Shown here piece by piece: positions 7,961 through 16,246 of a stretch of DNA of 64,000 nucleotides. The notes beneath the pieces are model-generated. The model saw only the letters and a program-made list of their open reading frames with translations. It was not told where the DNA came from and did not search any database. Positions within the stretch are counted from its first letter, which is position 1. Each line of letters begins with the position of its first letter. The position numbers and the translations under genes are program-made. The stretch lies in NCBI RefSeq assembly GCF_036227265.1, contig NZ_CP109446.1, positions 7,829,001-7,893,000 on the forward strand, read 5' to 3'. This DNA comes from Streptomyces sp. NBC_01476. GTDB taxonomy: Bacteria > Actinomycetota > Actinomycetes > Streptomycetales > Streptomycetaceae.

Positions 7961-10474
7961 TCACAGCTCCCCGACGTCCGTGAGCCGGATCACCGCCCGG
8001 CCCTCCTCGTCGGAGGCCGCCAGGTCCACCTCGGCGGAGATCCCCCAGCCGTGGTCGCCGTTCGGGTCGGCGAAGGTCTGCCGCACCCGCCACAGGCCGT
8101 GCTGCGGCTGCTCCTCGATCTGCAGCAGCTTGGGGCCGCGGGCGTCGGGGCCGGTCCCGAGGTCGTCGTACTCGTCCCAGTAGGCGTCCATGGCCTCGGC
8201 CCAGGCGTCGGTGTCCCAGCCGGCTTCCGCGTCGAGTTCGCCGAGCTGTTCGTACTTCTCCAGTGCGGCCAGCTCCACCCGGCGGAAGAGGGCGTTGCGC
8301 ACCAGCACCCGGAAAGCACGGGCGTTCGCGGTGACCGGCTTGACCTGGTCGGCGCGCTCGGCGGCCTGCTCGGCGGTCTCCACCTCGGGGTTGGCGAGCT
8401 GTTCCCACTCGTCGAGGAGGCTGGAGTCCACCTGCCGGACGAGTTCGCCGAGCCACGCCGTCAGGTCCTGGAAGTCCTCCGACTTCAGGTCGTCGGGCAC
8501 GGTGTGCTCCAGCGCCTTGTACGCACCGGCCAGGTAGCGCAGCACGATGCCCTCGGTCCTGGAGAGCTCGTAGTAGGAGACGAACTCCGAGAAGGTCATG
8601 GCCCGTTCGTACATGTCCCGGACCACCGACTTGGGCGACAGCGGGTGGTCGCCGACCCACGGGTGGCTCTTGCGGTAGACCCCGTAGGCGTGCAGCAGCA
8701 GCTCTTCGAGCGGTTTGGGGTAGCTGACCTCCTGGATGCGCTCCATCCGCTCCTCGTACTCCACCCCGTCGGCCTTCATCGCCCCGATCGCGTCGCCGCG
8801 CGCCTTGTTCTGCTGGGCGGCGAGGATCTGCCGGGGGTCGTCCAGGGTGGACTCCACCACCGAGACCATGTCCAGCGCGTAGGAGGGGGAGTCGGGGTCG
8901 AGGAGTTCGAAGGAGGCCAGCGCGAAGGTGGACAGCGGCTGGTTGAGCGCGAAGTCCTGCTGGAGGTCGACGGTGAGCCGGACGATACGGCCCTCGGCGT
9001 CCGGCTTGTCGAGCCGCTCCACGACACCGCCGTCCAGCAGCGAACGGTAGATCGCGATCGCCCGTCGGATGTGCCGCAGCTGCGACCGCCGGTCCTCGTG
9101 GTTGTCCTCCAGCAGCCGGCGCATCGCCTCGAAGGCGTTGCCCGGCCGGGCGATCACCGACAGCAGCATGGTGTGCGTCACCCGGAAGCGGGAGGTCAGC
9201 GGCTCCGGATCGGCGGCGATCAGCTTCTCGAAGGTGGCTTCCGACCACCCGACGAAGCCCTCGGGCGCCTTTTTGCGCACCACCTTGCGCCGCTTCTTCG
9301 GGTCGTCGCCGGCCTTCGCCAGCGCCTTCTCGTTCTCGATGACGTGCTCGGGCGCCTGTGCCACCACGAAGCCGGCGGTGTCGAAGCCGGCCCGCCCGGC
9401 GCGGCCGGCGATCTGGTGGAACTCCCGGGCCCGCAGCACCCGAACCCGCTGGCCGTCGTACTTCGCCAGCGCGGTGAAGAGCACCGTGCGGATCGGGACG
9501 TTGACGCCGACCCCGAGGGTGTCGGTGCCGCAGATGACCTTCAGCAGTCCGGCCTGGGCCAGCTTCTCCACCAGCCGCCGGTACTTGGGCAGCATGCCGG
9601 CGTGGTGCACGCCGATGCCGTGCCGGACGTAGCGCGAGAGGTTCCGGCCGAAGGCCGTGGTGAAGCGGAAGTTGCCGATCAGCTCGGCGATGGCGTCCTT
9701 CTCCGCCCGGGTGCACATGTTGATGCTCATCAGCGCCTGCGCCCGCTCCACGGCCGCGGCCTGCGTGAAGTGCACGATGTAGACCGGGGACTGACGGGTC
9801 TCCAGCAGTTCGGTGATCGTCTCGGTCATCGGTGTGGTGCGGTACTCGTAGCTGAGCGGCACCGGCCGGGTCGCCGAGCGCACCACCGCGGTCGGCCGCC
9901 CGGTACGCCGGGTCAGGTCCTCCTCGAACCGGGAGACGTCACCGAGCGTCGCCGACATCAGCAGGAATTGCGCCTGCGGCAGTTCCAGCAGCGGAATCTG
10001 CCACGCCCAGCCGCGGTCCGGCTCCGCGTAGAAATGGAACTCGTCCATCACCACCTGGCCGACGTCCGCGTCCTTGCCGTCCCGCAGCGCGATGGACGCC
10101 AGCACCTCGGCGGTGCAGCAGATCACCGGGGCGTCGGGGTTGACCGAGGCGTCGCCGGTCAGCATCCCCACGTTCTCGGTGCCGAAGAGTTTGCACAGGT
10201 CGAAGAACTTCTCCGAGACCAGTGCCTTGATCGGCGCGGTGTAGAAAGTCACCTCGTCACGGGCCAGCGCGGCGAAGTGCGCACCCGCCGCGACCAGGCT
10301 CTTTCCGGAGCCGGTGGGGGTGGAGAGGATCACGTTCGCACCGGAGACCACCTCGATGAGCGCCTCCTCCTGGGCGGGGTAGAGGGAGATGCCCTGCCCC
10401 TCGGCCCACGTCGAGAAAGCCTCGAAGAGAGCGTCGGGGTCGGCGTCGGGAGGGAGCTGATCGATAAGTGTCAC
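7961..10474 (-). CDS. Ski2/Mtr4-like DEAD/DEAH-box helicase
   Basis: An 837-residue superfamily 2 helicase. Walker A is TPTGSGKS at residues 52-59, motif II is DEFH, motif III is SAT (LLMSATLGDV), and motif VI is QIAGRAGRAGFD. The long C-terminal region after the helicase core matches the DUF3516 extension I associate with actinobacterial members. The likely role is RNA or structured nucleic acid unwinding, by analogy with Ski2; the bacterial substrate is not established. It stands as a single gene, divergent from the YdjM-like gene with 135 bases between. Confidence 0.9.
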   Translation of the reverse strand: MTLIDQLPPDADPDALFEAFSTWAEGQGISLYPAQEEALIEVVSGANVILSTPTGSGKSLVAAGAHFAALARDEVTFYTAPIKALVSEKFFDLCKLFGTENVGMLTGDASVNPDAPVICCTAEVLASIALRDGKDADVGQVVMDEFHFYAEPDRGWAWQIPLLELPQAQFLLMSATLGDVSRFEEDLTRRTGRPTAVVRSATRPVPLSYEYRTTPMTETITELLETRQSPVYIVHFTQAAAVERAQALMSINMCTRAEKDAIAELIGNFRFTTAFGRNLSRYVRHGIGVHHAGMLPKYRRLVEKLAQAGLLKVICGTDTLGVGVNVPIRTVLFTALAKYDGQRVRVLRAREFHQIAGRAGRAGFDTAGFVVAQAPEHVIENEKALAKAGDDPKKRRKVVRKKAPEGFVGWSEATFEKLIAADPEPLTSRFRVTHTMLLSVIARPGNAFEAMRRLLEDNHEDRRSQLRHIRRAIAIYRSLLDGGVVERLDKPDAEGRIVRLTVDLQQDFALNQPLSTFALASFELLDPDSPSYALDMVSVVESTLDDPRQILAAQQNKARGDAIGAMKADGVEYEERMERIQEVSYPKPLEELLLHAYGVYRKSHPWVGDHPLSPKSVVRDMYERAMTFSEFVSYYELSRTEGIVLRYLAGAYKALEHTVPDDLKSEDFQDLTAWLGELVRQVDSSLLDEWEQLANPEVETAEQAAERADQVKPVTANARAFRVLVRNALFRRVELAALEKYEQLGELDAEAGWDTDAWAEAMDAYWDEYDDLGTGPDARGPKLLQIEEQPQHGLWRVRQTFADPNGDHGWGISAEVDLAASDEEGRAVIRLTDVGEL

Positions 10475-10609
10475 CCCACCATCTTGCCCGTCCCGGGGGC
10501 CCAGGGCGCAGCCACGGGGAGGAGGCAGTGATCATCACCGGTAGGGTGTGCCCTCGACTGAGCGTCAACTCCGCCTGCGGGCGGCCGAAAAGGGGGGACG
10601 AGCACCACC

Positions 10610-11404
10610 ATGATGGGACCTGCGCACTCACTGTCCGGAGCGGCGGCCTGGCTGGCGGTGGGGGCCATCGCCGATGGCCTCGGCAACCCCATGCCATGGC
10701 CGACCGTCGTGGTCGGTGCGCTCATCTGTGCGGGTGCGGCCCTCGCCCCCGACCTCGACCACCAGGCAGCCACCATCTCGCGCGCCTTCGGACCCGTGTC
10801 GCGCGCCCTGTGCAAGATCATCGACTCCATCGCGCACGCCACCTACACGGCGACCAGGAAGAAGGGCGACCCCCGGCGCAACGGCGGGCACCGCACCCTG
10901 ACCCACACCTGGCCGTGGGCCGTGCTGCTGGGCGTCGGGTGCTCGGCCGCCGCGGTCTTCGGCGGGCGCTGGGCGGTACTGGCGATCCTCTTCGTGCACA
11001 TGGTGCTGGCCGTGGAGGGCCTGCTGTGGCGGCAGGCGAGGGTGTCAAGCGACGTCCTGGTCTGGCTGCTCGGCGCCACCAGCGCCTGGGTGCTCGCCGA
11101 CATCCTGGACGACCCGGGCAACGGCAAGGAATGGCTCTTCAACGAGTCGGGCCAGCACTACATGTGGATCGGTCTGCCGATCATCCTGGGCGCCCTGGTG
11201 CACTGTGTCGGCGACGCGCTGACCGTCTCCGGGTGCCCGATCCTGTGGCCGATACCGATAGGCCGCAAGCGCTGGTACCCGCTGGGTCCGCCGAAGTTCA
11301 TGCGCTTCCGGGCCGGCAGCCGCGTGGAGATCAAGGTACTCACCCCGGCCTTCTTCGTGGTCGGCGGCGCGAGCGCGCTGGCCGCCCTCGGCGTCTTCGG
11401 CTGA
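10610..11404 (+). CDS. YdjM-like metal-dependent hydrolase, integral membrane
   Basis: A 264-residue membrane protein of the YdjM/LexA-binding family. Conserved histidine and aspartate positions appear in order: MGPAHSLSGAA at the start, ALAPDLDHQAATISR near residues 44-58, NGGHRTLTHTW near 86-96, and GALVHCVGDALTVSGCPILWP near 195-215. These form the presumed metal site. Several hydrophobic segments support a membrane location. Substrate and role are unknown. Two adjacent ATGs occur (10610 and 10613). Confidence 0.82.
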   Translation: MMGPAHSLSGAAAWLAVGAIADGLGNPMPWPTVVVGALICAGAALAPDLDHQAATISRAFGPVSRALCKIIDSIAHATYTATRKKGDPRRNGGHRTLTHTWPWAVLLGVGCSAAAVFGGRWAVLAILFVHMVLAVEGLLWRQARVSSDVLVWLLGATSAWVLADILDDPGNGKEWLFNESGQHYMWIGLPIILGALVHCVGDALTVSGCPILWPIPIGRKRWYPLGPPKFMRFRAGSRVEIKVLTPAFFVVGGASALAALGVFG

Positions 11405-11410
11405 CCCGCC

Positions 11411-11440
11411 CGGCGGCCGGGGCACACCCCCCGGCCGCCG
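11411..11440. terminator. Bidirectional terminator-like hairpin
   Basis: Perfect 12-bp stem CGGCGGCCGGGG / CCCCGGCCGCCG with a 6-base loop. It lies between the ends of the convergent YdjM-like and ABC exporter genes. There is no T tract, as is common in streptomycetes. Confidence 0.7.
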
Positions 11441-11451
11441 CGCCGGCCCTG

Positions 11452-13233
11452 CTAGCCGTGCCAGGACCGCCACAGCGCCGCGTAGGCACCGTCGGCGGCG
11501 ACCAGCTCGTGATGGCTGCCCAGCTCGCTGATCCGGCCGTTCTCGACCACCGCGATCACATCGGCGTCGTGCGCGGTGTGCAGCCGGTGGGCGATGGCCA
11601 CGACCGTGCGCCCCTCCAGTACCCGGGACAGCGAGCGTTCCAGGTGACGGGCCGCCCGCGGGTCCAGCAGCGAGGTGGCCTCGTCCAGCACCAGGGTGTG
11701 CGGGTCGGCCAGGACCAGCCGGGCCAGCGCGAGCTGCTGGGCCTGCGCCGGGGTGAGCACCGCACCGCCCGACCCGACCTCGGTGTCCAGGCCGCCGGCC
11801 AGCGCCTGGGCCCACTCCTCGGCGTCCACCGTGCGCAGCGCGCCCCACAGTTCCTCGTCGTCCGACCGGGCCCGGGCCAGCCGCAGATTGTCGCGCAGGC
11901 TGCCGACGAAGACGTGGTGTTCCTGGTTGACCAGCGCCACATGCTCGCGGACCCGCTCGGCGGGCATCCGGGCCAGCTCGGCGCCGCCGAGGGTGATCTC
12001 GCCGGTGCGGGGCGCGTAGATCCCGGCCAGCAGCCGGCCCAGCGTGGACTTGCCCGCGCCCGACGGCCCGACCAGCGCCAGCCGGGTGCCGGGCGGGACG
12101 CTCAGCGTCACCTCGTGCAGCACGTCGGTGCCCTCCCGGTAGCCGAAGCGCACCCGGTCGGCCGCCATCTCCCGGCCCTCCGGCGAGATCCGCTCGTCGC
12201 CCTCCGCCTCGGCGACCTCCCGCACCCCGACCAGACGGGCCAGCGACACCTGGGCGACCTGCAGCTCGTCGTACCAGCGCAGGATCAGGTTGACCGGGTC
12301 GACGAGCATCTGGGCGTAGAGAGCGCCGGTGGTCAGCTCGCCGGGGGTCACCCAGCCGTGCAGCGCGAAGACACCGCCGATCATCAGCACCGAGGTGAGG
12401 ATCAGCGCGTGCGTCAGGTTGATCACCGGGAAAAGCACGGTGCGCAGCCACATCGTGTAGCGCTCCCAGGCCACCCACTGCTTGATGCGCAGCCGGGAGA
12501 GGTCCTCCCGGCGGTCGCCCAGGCCGTGCGCCTCGATGGTGCGGCCGGCGTCCACCGACTCGGCGAGCACCGCGGCGACGGCCGCGTAGCCCGCCGCCTC
12601 CGACCGGTACGCCCGCGGGGCGCGCTTGAAGTACCAGCGGCAGCCGGTCAGCAGCAGCGGCACCGCCACCAGCACCGACAGGGCCAGCGGCGGGGAGGTC
12701 ACGGTGAGCGCGCCGATCAGCAGCAGCGCCCACATCACCGCGATGGTCAGCTCCGGCACGGCCTCGCGCATCGCGTTGGACAGCCGGTCGATGTCGGTGG
12801 TGATCCGGGACAGCAGATCACCGGTGCCGGCCCGTTCCAGTACCCCCGGCGGCAGCGCCACCGAGCGCACCAGGAAGTCCTCGCGCAGGTCGGCCAGCAT
12901 CCGCTCACCGAGCACCGCCGCACGCAGCCGCTCCATCCGCACGAAGAACGCCTGCACCAGCAGCGCGGCCAGGAAGAAGGCCGCGGTCCGGCCGAGCGGG
13001 ACATGCCGGGCGCCGTCGGACAGGTCCTGGACCAGCCCGCCCAGCAGGTACGGGCCGACCATCGAGGCCAGCACCGCGACCGTGTTGGCGGCCAGCAGCG
13101 CGACGAAGGCGCCGCGGTGCCGTCCGGCCAGCTCCCGCACGTAGGCCCGGACAGTGGCGGGCGAGCCCACCGGCAGGGTCGCGTTCTGCTGCGGCGCGCC
13201 GGGGTCGTACTGCGGCGGTCGCACGCCGATCAT
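11452..13233 (-). CDS. ABC exporter half-transporter, catalytic subunit of a heterodimer
   Basis: A 593-residue membrane-plus-ATPase protein. Its ATPase domain has intact Walker A (GPSGAGKST), Walker B (TLVLDEATSLLD) and H-loop (AIAHRL). The ABC signature is degenerate: LTPAQ where LSGGQ is expected. Its ATG overlaps the TGA of the upstream half-transporter by four bases. Together with that partner, which has the opposite defects, this should form a heterodimeric exporter with one working ATP site. The substrate is unknown. Confidence 0.9.
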   Translation of the reverse strand: MIGVRPPQYDPGAPQQNATLPVGSPATVRAYVRELAGRHRGAFVALLAANTVAVLASMVGPYLLGGLVQDLSDGARHVPLGRTAAFFLAALLVQAFFVRMERLRAAVLGERMLADLREDFLVRSVALPPGVLERAGTGDLLSRITTDIDRLSNAMREAVPELTIAVMWALLLIGALTVTSPPLALSVLVAVPLLLTGCRWYFKRAPRAYRSEAAGYAAVAAVLAESVDAGRTIEAHGLGDRREDLSRLRIKQWVAWERYTMWLRTVLFPVINLTHALILTSVLMIGGVFALHGWVTPGELTTGALYAQMLVDPVNLILRWYDELQVAQVSLARLVGVREVAEAEGDERISPEGREMAADRVRFGYREGTDVLHEVTLSVPPGTRLALVGPSGAGKSTLGRLLAGIYAPRTGEITLGGAELARMPAERVREHVALVNQEHHVFVGSLRDNLRLARARSDDEELWGALRTVDAEEWAQALAGGLDTEVGSGGAVLTPAQAQQLALARLVLADPHTLVLDEATSLLDPRAARHLERSLSRVLEGRTVVAIAHRLHTAHDADVIAVVENGRISELGSHHELVAADGAYAALWRSWHG

Positions 13234-15065
13234 GCGGACTCCTCCATCGACAGGGCGGCCGGTGCGGCCTCCGGGACGTCCGTGGTCTCGCGGGTGACCA
13301 CCGCGCGGTACCGCGGGTGGGTGTGCAGCAGATCGTGGTGGCGGCCGGCCGCCGTGGCGGTGCCGTCTTCCACGAACACCACCCGGTCGGCCCGGTCCAG
13401 CACCAGCGGGCTGGAGGTGAGGACGACGGTGGTGCGGCCGGTGCGGATCTCCTTGAGGCCGGCGGCGATCCGCGCCTCGGTGTGCGCGTCCACCGCCGAC
13501 GTCGGCTCGTCGAGCACCAGCACCTCCGGATCGGCGACCAGCGACCGCGCCAAAGCCAGTCGCTGGCGCTGGCCGCCGGAGAGCGACCGGCCGCGTTCGG
13601 TGATCCTGGCCCGCATCGGGTCGCCGGAGTCCGCGTCCGGTCCGGCCAGTGACTGCACCAGGGCCTCCAGCACGTCGTCGCACTGCGCCGCGCTCAGCGC
13701 GTCCGCCGGGGAGACCGCACCGGACGAGGGTACGGCGAGCAGTTCGGCCAGGGTGCCGGAGAGCAGCACCGGGTCCTTGTCCTGGACGAGCACGGCGGCG
13801 CGCGCCTCGGCCAGCGGCAGGGCGTCCAGCGCACGTCCGCCCAGCAGCGCGGAGGTCTCGCCGTCGACCGCGCCGGGGCTGTGCCCGCCGAGCCGGTCGG
13901 CCAGCCGTCCCGCCTCGTCCGGATCCCCGCACACCACCGCGGTGAAGAGCCCGGCCGGAGCCCGCAGCCCGGACACCGGGTCGTACAGCTCCCCGGCGGC
14001 GCCGGCCGCCGCCGTCGCCCCGCCCGCCGCCGTCGCTCCGGTCTCCGCCTCGACCGGTCGCTGCGCCGGCCGGGCCAGTGCGAGCACCCGGGCGGCCCGT
14101 TTCGCGGACGGGCGGGAGAAGGACCAGGCCATCGCGATCTCCCCGAAGCTCTGCAGCGGGAACACCAGGAAGGCCACCGAGCCGTACACCGTCACCAGTT
14201 CGCCGACCGCGATCCGCCCGTCGAGCGCGAGCCTGACGCCGTACCAGGCCACGCCCACCAGCAGCAGGCCCGGGAGCAGCACCTGGACGGCGGAGATCAG
14301 CGCCCACATCCGGGCGCTGTGCACAGCCGCGGTCCGTACCTCCTGGGAGGCTTTCCGGTACCGGTCGAGGAAGAGTTCCTCGCCGCCGATGCCGCGCAGC
14401 ACCCGCAGCCCGGCCACCGTGTCGGCGGCGAGTTCGGTGGCCTTTCCGGCCTTTTCGCGCTGGAGGTCGGCCCGCTTGGTGGCGGCCGGCAGCAGCGGCA
14501 GCACCGCCACCGCGAGCACGGGTACGGACGCGGCCACCAGGACGCCGAGCGCCGGCTGGTACAGCACCAGGGCGACGGCCACGCCGATCGTGGCCAGCAG
14601 CGCCGAGGTGAAGCGGGCCAGCGCCTCCACGAACCAGCCGATCTTCTCCACGTCGCCGGTACTGACGGCCACCACCTCGCCGGCGGCGACCCGGCGGGTC
14701 AGCACCGAGCCCAGTTCCACCGTCTTGCGGGCCAGCAACTGCTGGACCCGGGCAGCCGCGGCGATCCAGTTGGTGACCGCGGTGCGGTGCAGCATGGTGT
14801 CGCCGAGCGCGGTCAGCAGCCCGAGAGCGAACATCAGAGCGCCGGCCAGCGCCAGGCGGTCCCCCGAGCGGTCCACGACGGCCTGCACCGCCATGCCGAC
14901 CGCCACCGGGAAGGAGGCCACCGCGGCCATATGGAGGGTGCCCCAGGCTGCCGCTGCCAACTGGCCGCGCCACTGGCGGACTTCGAGCCAGAGCAGGAAA
15001 CGGAAACCCGAGCGGACGTCGGGCACGCCGGGGTCGGGAAGGGGAAGGCTGCGTAGGGACGGCAT
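13230..15065 (-). CDS. ABC exporter half-transporter with degenerate Walker A
   Basis: A 611-residue partner of the following gene. The transmembrane domain covers about residues 35-320. In the ATPase domain the Walker A region reads CGDPDEAGR, with no GKS/T. The signature LSGGQRQRLALARSL and Walker B VLVLDEPTSAVD are intact, and the H-loop histidine is missing (VVLTSSPLV). Loss of exactly these elements leaves a non-catalytic site paired with the partner's defective signature. The ATG at 15065 is chosen because AGGA lies 5 bases ahead of it; a GTG at 15116 is possible. Confidence 0.88.
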   Translation of the reverse strand: MPSLRSLPLPDPGVPDVRSGFRFLLWLEVRQWRGQLAAAAWGTLHMAAVASFPVAVGMAVQAVVDRSGDRLALAGALMFALGLLTALGDTMLHRTAVTNWIAAAARVQQLLARKTVELGSVLTRRVAAGEVVAVSTGDVEKIGWFVEALARFTSALLATIGVAVALVLYQPALGVLVAASVPVLAVAVLPLLPAATKRADLQREKAGKATELAADTVAGLRVLRGIGGEELFLDRYRKASQEVRTAAVHSARMWALISAVQVLLPGLLLVGVAWYGVRLALDGRIAVGELVTVYGSVAFLVFPLQSFGEIAMAWSFSRPSAKRAARVLALARPAQRPVEAETGATAAGGATAAAGAAGELYDPVSGLRAPAGLFTAVVCGDPDEAGRLADRLGGHSPGAVDGETSALLGGRALDALPLAEARAAVLVQDKDPVLLSGTLAELLAVPSSGAVSPADALSAAQCDDVLEALVQSLAGPDADSGDPMRARITERGRSLSGGQRQRLALARSLVADPEVLVLDEPTSAVDAHTEARIAAGLKEIRTGRTTVVLTSSPLVLDRADRVVFVEDGTATAAGRHHDLLHTHPRYRAVVTRETTDVPEAAPAALSMEESA

Positions 15066-15262
15066 GATGTCCTGGGGTCGGTACGAAGGTGGTGGAGCCG
15101 GGACCGGTCGGGCCAATCGGGAGGAATCGTGCCGGGAGCGGTCAGGAGCCGTGCAAGGGTCGCCTCACGGCCCGCGCCGGGTCAACCGGTTTTCCGTCGG
15201 CCGGCGGGAACGGGCAGGCGCCGGTTGGACGTCCGGCTCTGTGAGTGAAAGGTTGGGAAGCC

Positions 15263-16009
15263 ATGCGACGAACTGCGACGATCCGTACCGCGCTGCCGGT
15301 GGCAGCCGCGACGGCCGCGCTGCTGCTCACGGCCTGCGGCGGCCACGCCGGCGGCCGGGCCGCCGACAGCCCCGCCTCCGGCGCGCCCGCCGCGAAGCAC
15401 CCCGCGCCGGCCACCGCGACGCCCGGCCGCACCCTGCCCGGCGTCGGCCCCGCGATGTCCGCGAAGGTGCCCGCCTCGGCGCGGCAGGCGATCGTGGTCT
15501 ACGGAGCCGGTCCGACCACCTCGAAGTCCAGCGTCGCGCTCTTCACGAAGGACGCCGCCGGCCGGTGGCGGCCCGGACCCAGCTGGCCGTCGCACAACGC
15601 GATCCACGGCTGGACCGCGCAGCACCACGAGGGCGACCTGAAGAGCCCGATCGGGGTGTTCTCCCTGCACGACGCCGGCGGTCTGCTCGCCGACCCCGGG
15701 GCGAAAATGCCGTACCACCAGTCGACGGCCTTCACCACGCCCGCGTCCTGGCCGGCCGGTTACCACCACGACTTCGACTATGTGATCGCCATCGACTACA
15801 ACCGGGTGGTCGGCACCTCGCCCGCCGATCCGACCCGCCCCCAGGGCGAGTCCAAAGGCGGCGGGATCTGGCTGCACATGGACCACGGCGTGGGCACCTC
15901 CGCGTGCGTGACCGTCTCCAAGGACGCGATGCGCTATCTGCTGCGCACCCTCAGCCCTGCCGACCACCCGGTGATCGTGATGGGGGACAAGGCCCACCTG
16001 GGCGCCTGA
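15263..16009 (+). CDS. L,D-transpeptidase-like (YkuD) lipoprotein
   Basis: A 248-residue secreted lipoprotein with lipobox LLTAC (Cys25), a Pro/Ala-rich spacer, then a YkuD-type domain. The catalytic block GIWLHMDHGVGTSACVTVS carries His205, His208 and Cys215, matching the HxxG...SxC pattern of L,D-transpeptidases, which form 3-3 crosslinks in peptidoglycan or attach proteins to it. Many actinomycete members of this small class are annotated only as YkuD-fold proteins, so the activity is inferred. GGGAAG precedes the ATG at 15263; an earlier GTG at 15245 lacks a ribosome site. Confidence 0.82.
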   Translation: MRRTATIRTALPVAAATAALLLTACGGHAGGRAADSPASGAPAAKHPAPATATPGRTLPGVGPAMSAKVPASARQAIVVYGAGPTTSKSSVALFTKDAAGRWRPGPSWPSHNAIHGWTAQHHEGDLKSPIGVFSLHDAGGLLADPGAKMPYHQSTAFTTPASWPAGYHHDFDYVIAIDYNRVVGTSPADPTRPQGESKGGGIWLHMDHGVGTSACVTVSKDAMRYLLRTLSPADHPVIVMGDKAHLGA

Positions 16010-16040
16010 GCGGCGCCGTGCGGAGCCGGCCCGCGCAGGG

Positions 16041-16070
16041 CCGGCACCAGAGCCGGCACCAGAGCCGGCA
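16041..16070 (+). repeat. 12-bp tandem repeat upstream of the amylase
   Basis: CCGGCACCAGAG is repeated twice and followed by CCGGCA. It lies between the transpeptidase stop and the amylase control region. Its function is unknown. Confidence 0.7.
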
Positions 16071-16074
16071 ACAA

Positions 16075-16102
16075 CTTGCAGCAAGGAAGCGAAAGTTCTT
16101 CC
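16075..16102 (+). promoter_or_regulatory. Candidate operator of the alpha-amylase gene
   Basis: CTTGC-A-GCAAG (16075-16085) is a perfect inverted repeat, overlapped at its last base by GGAAG-N8-CTTCC (16085-16102). As I recall, CTTGCAG-type motifs recur in Streptomyces amylase promoters controlled by the LacI-family regulator MalR/Reg1. The site lies about 145-170 bases ahead of the start codon. I could not identify the -10 and -35 convincingly. Confidence 0.5.
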
Positions 16103-16246
16103 GTCCGCTGTCTTGACGTGTCCGCGCCCACAGCGGGAAGCTCCTGGGCGGAACCCCGGCGGACGGGGCTCCCATCCCCACCCGGCGGCCAGGCGCGTGG
16201 CTGCCTTCGAGGGCATCACTCTGCCCGTTCCCCGAAGGAGCCGCCC

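Noticed and set aside
7517..10531. 1004-codon plus-strand open frame opposite the thioesterase and helicase
   Set aside because: The helicase on the other strand has all its motifs. This frame gives a repetitive His/Gly/Val/Leu product with no family.
10468..16116. Very long plus-strand open frame across several genes
   Set aside because: It crosses the YdjM-like gene, both ABC subunits and the transpeptidase in wrong frames; a product of high GC third-position bias.
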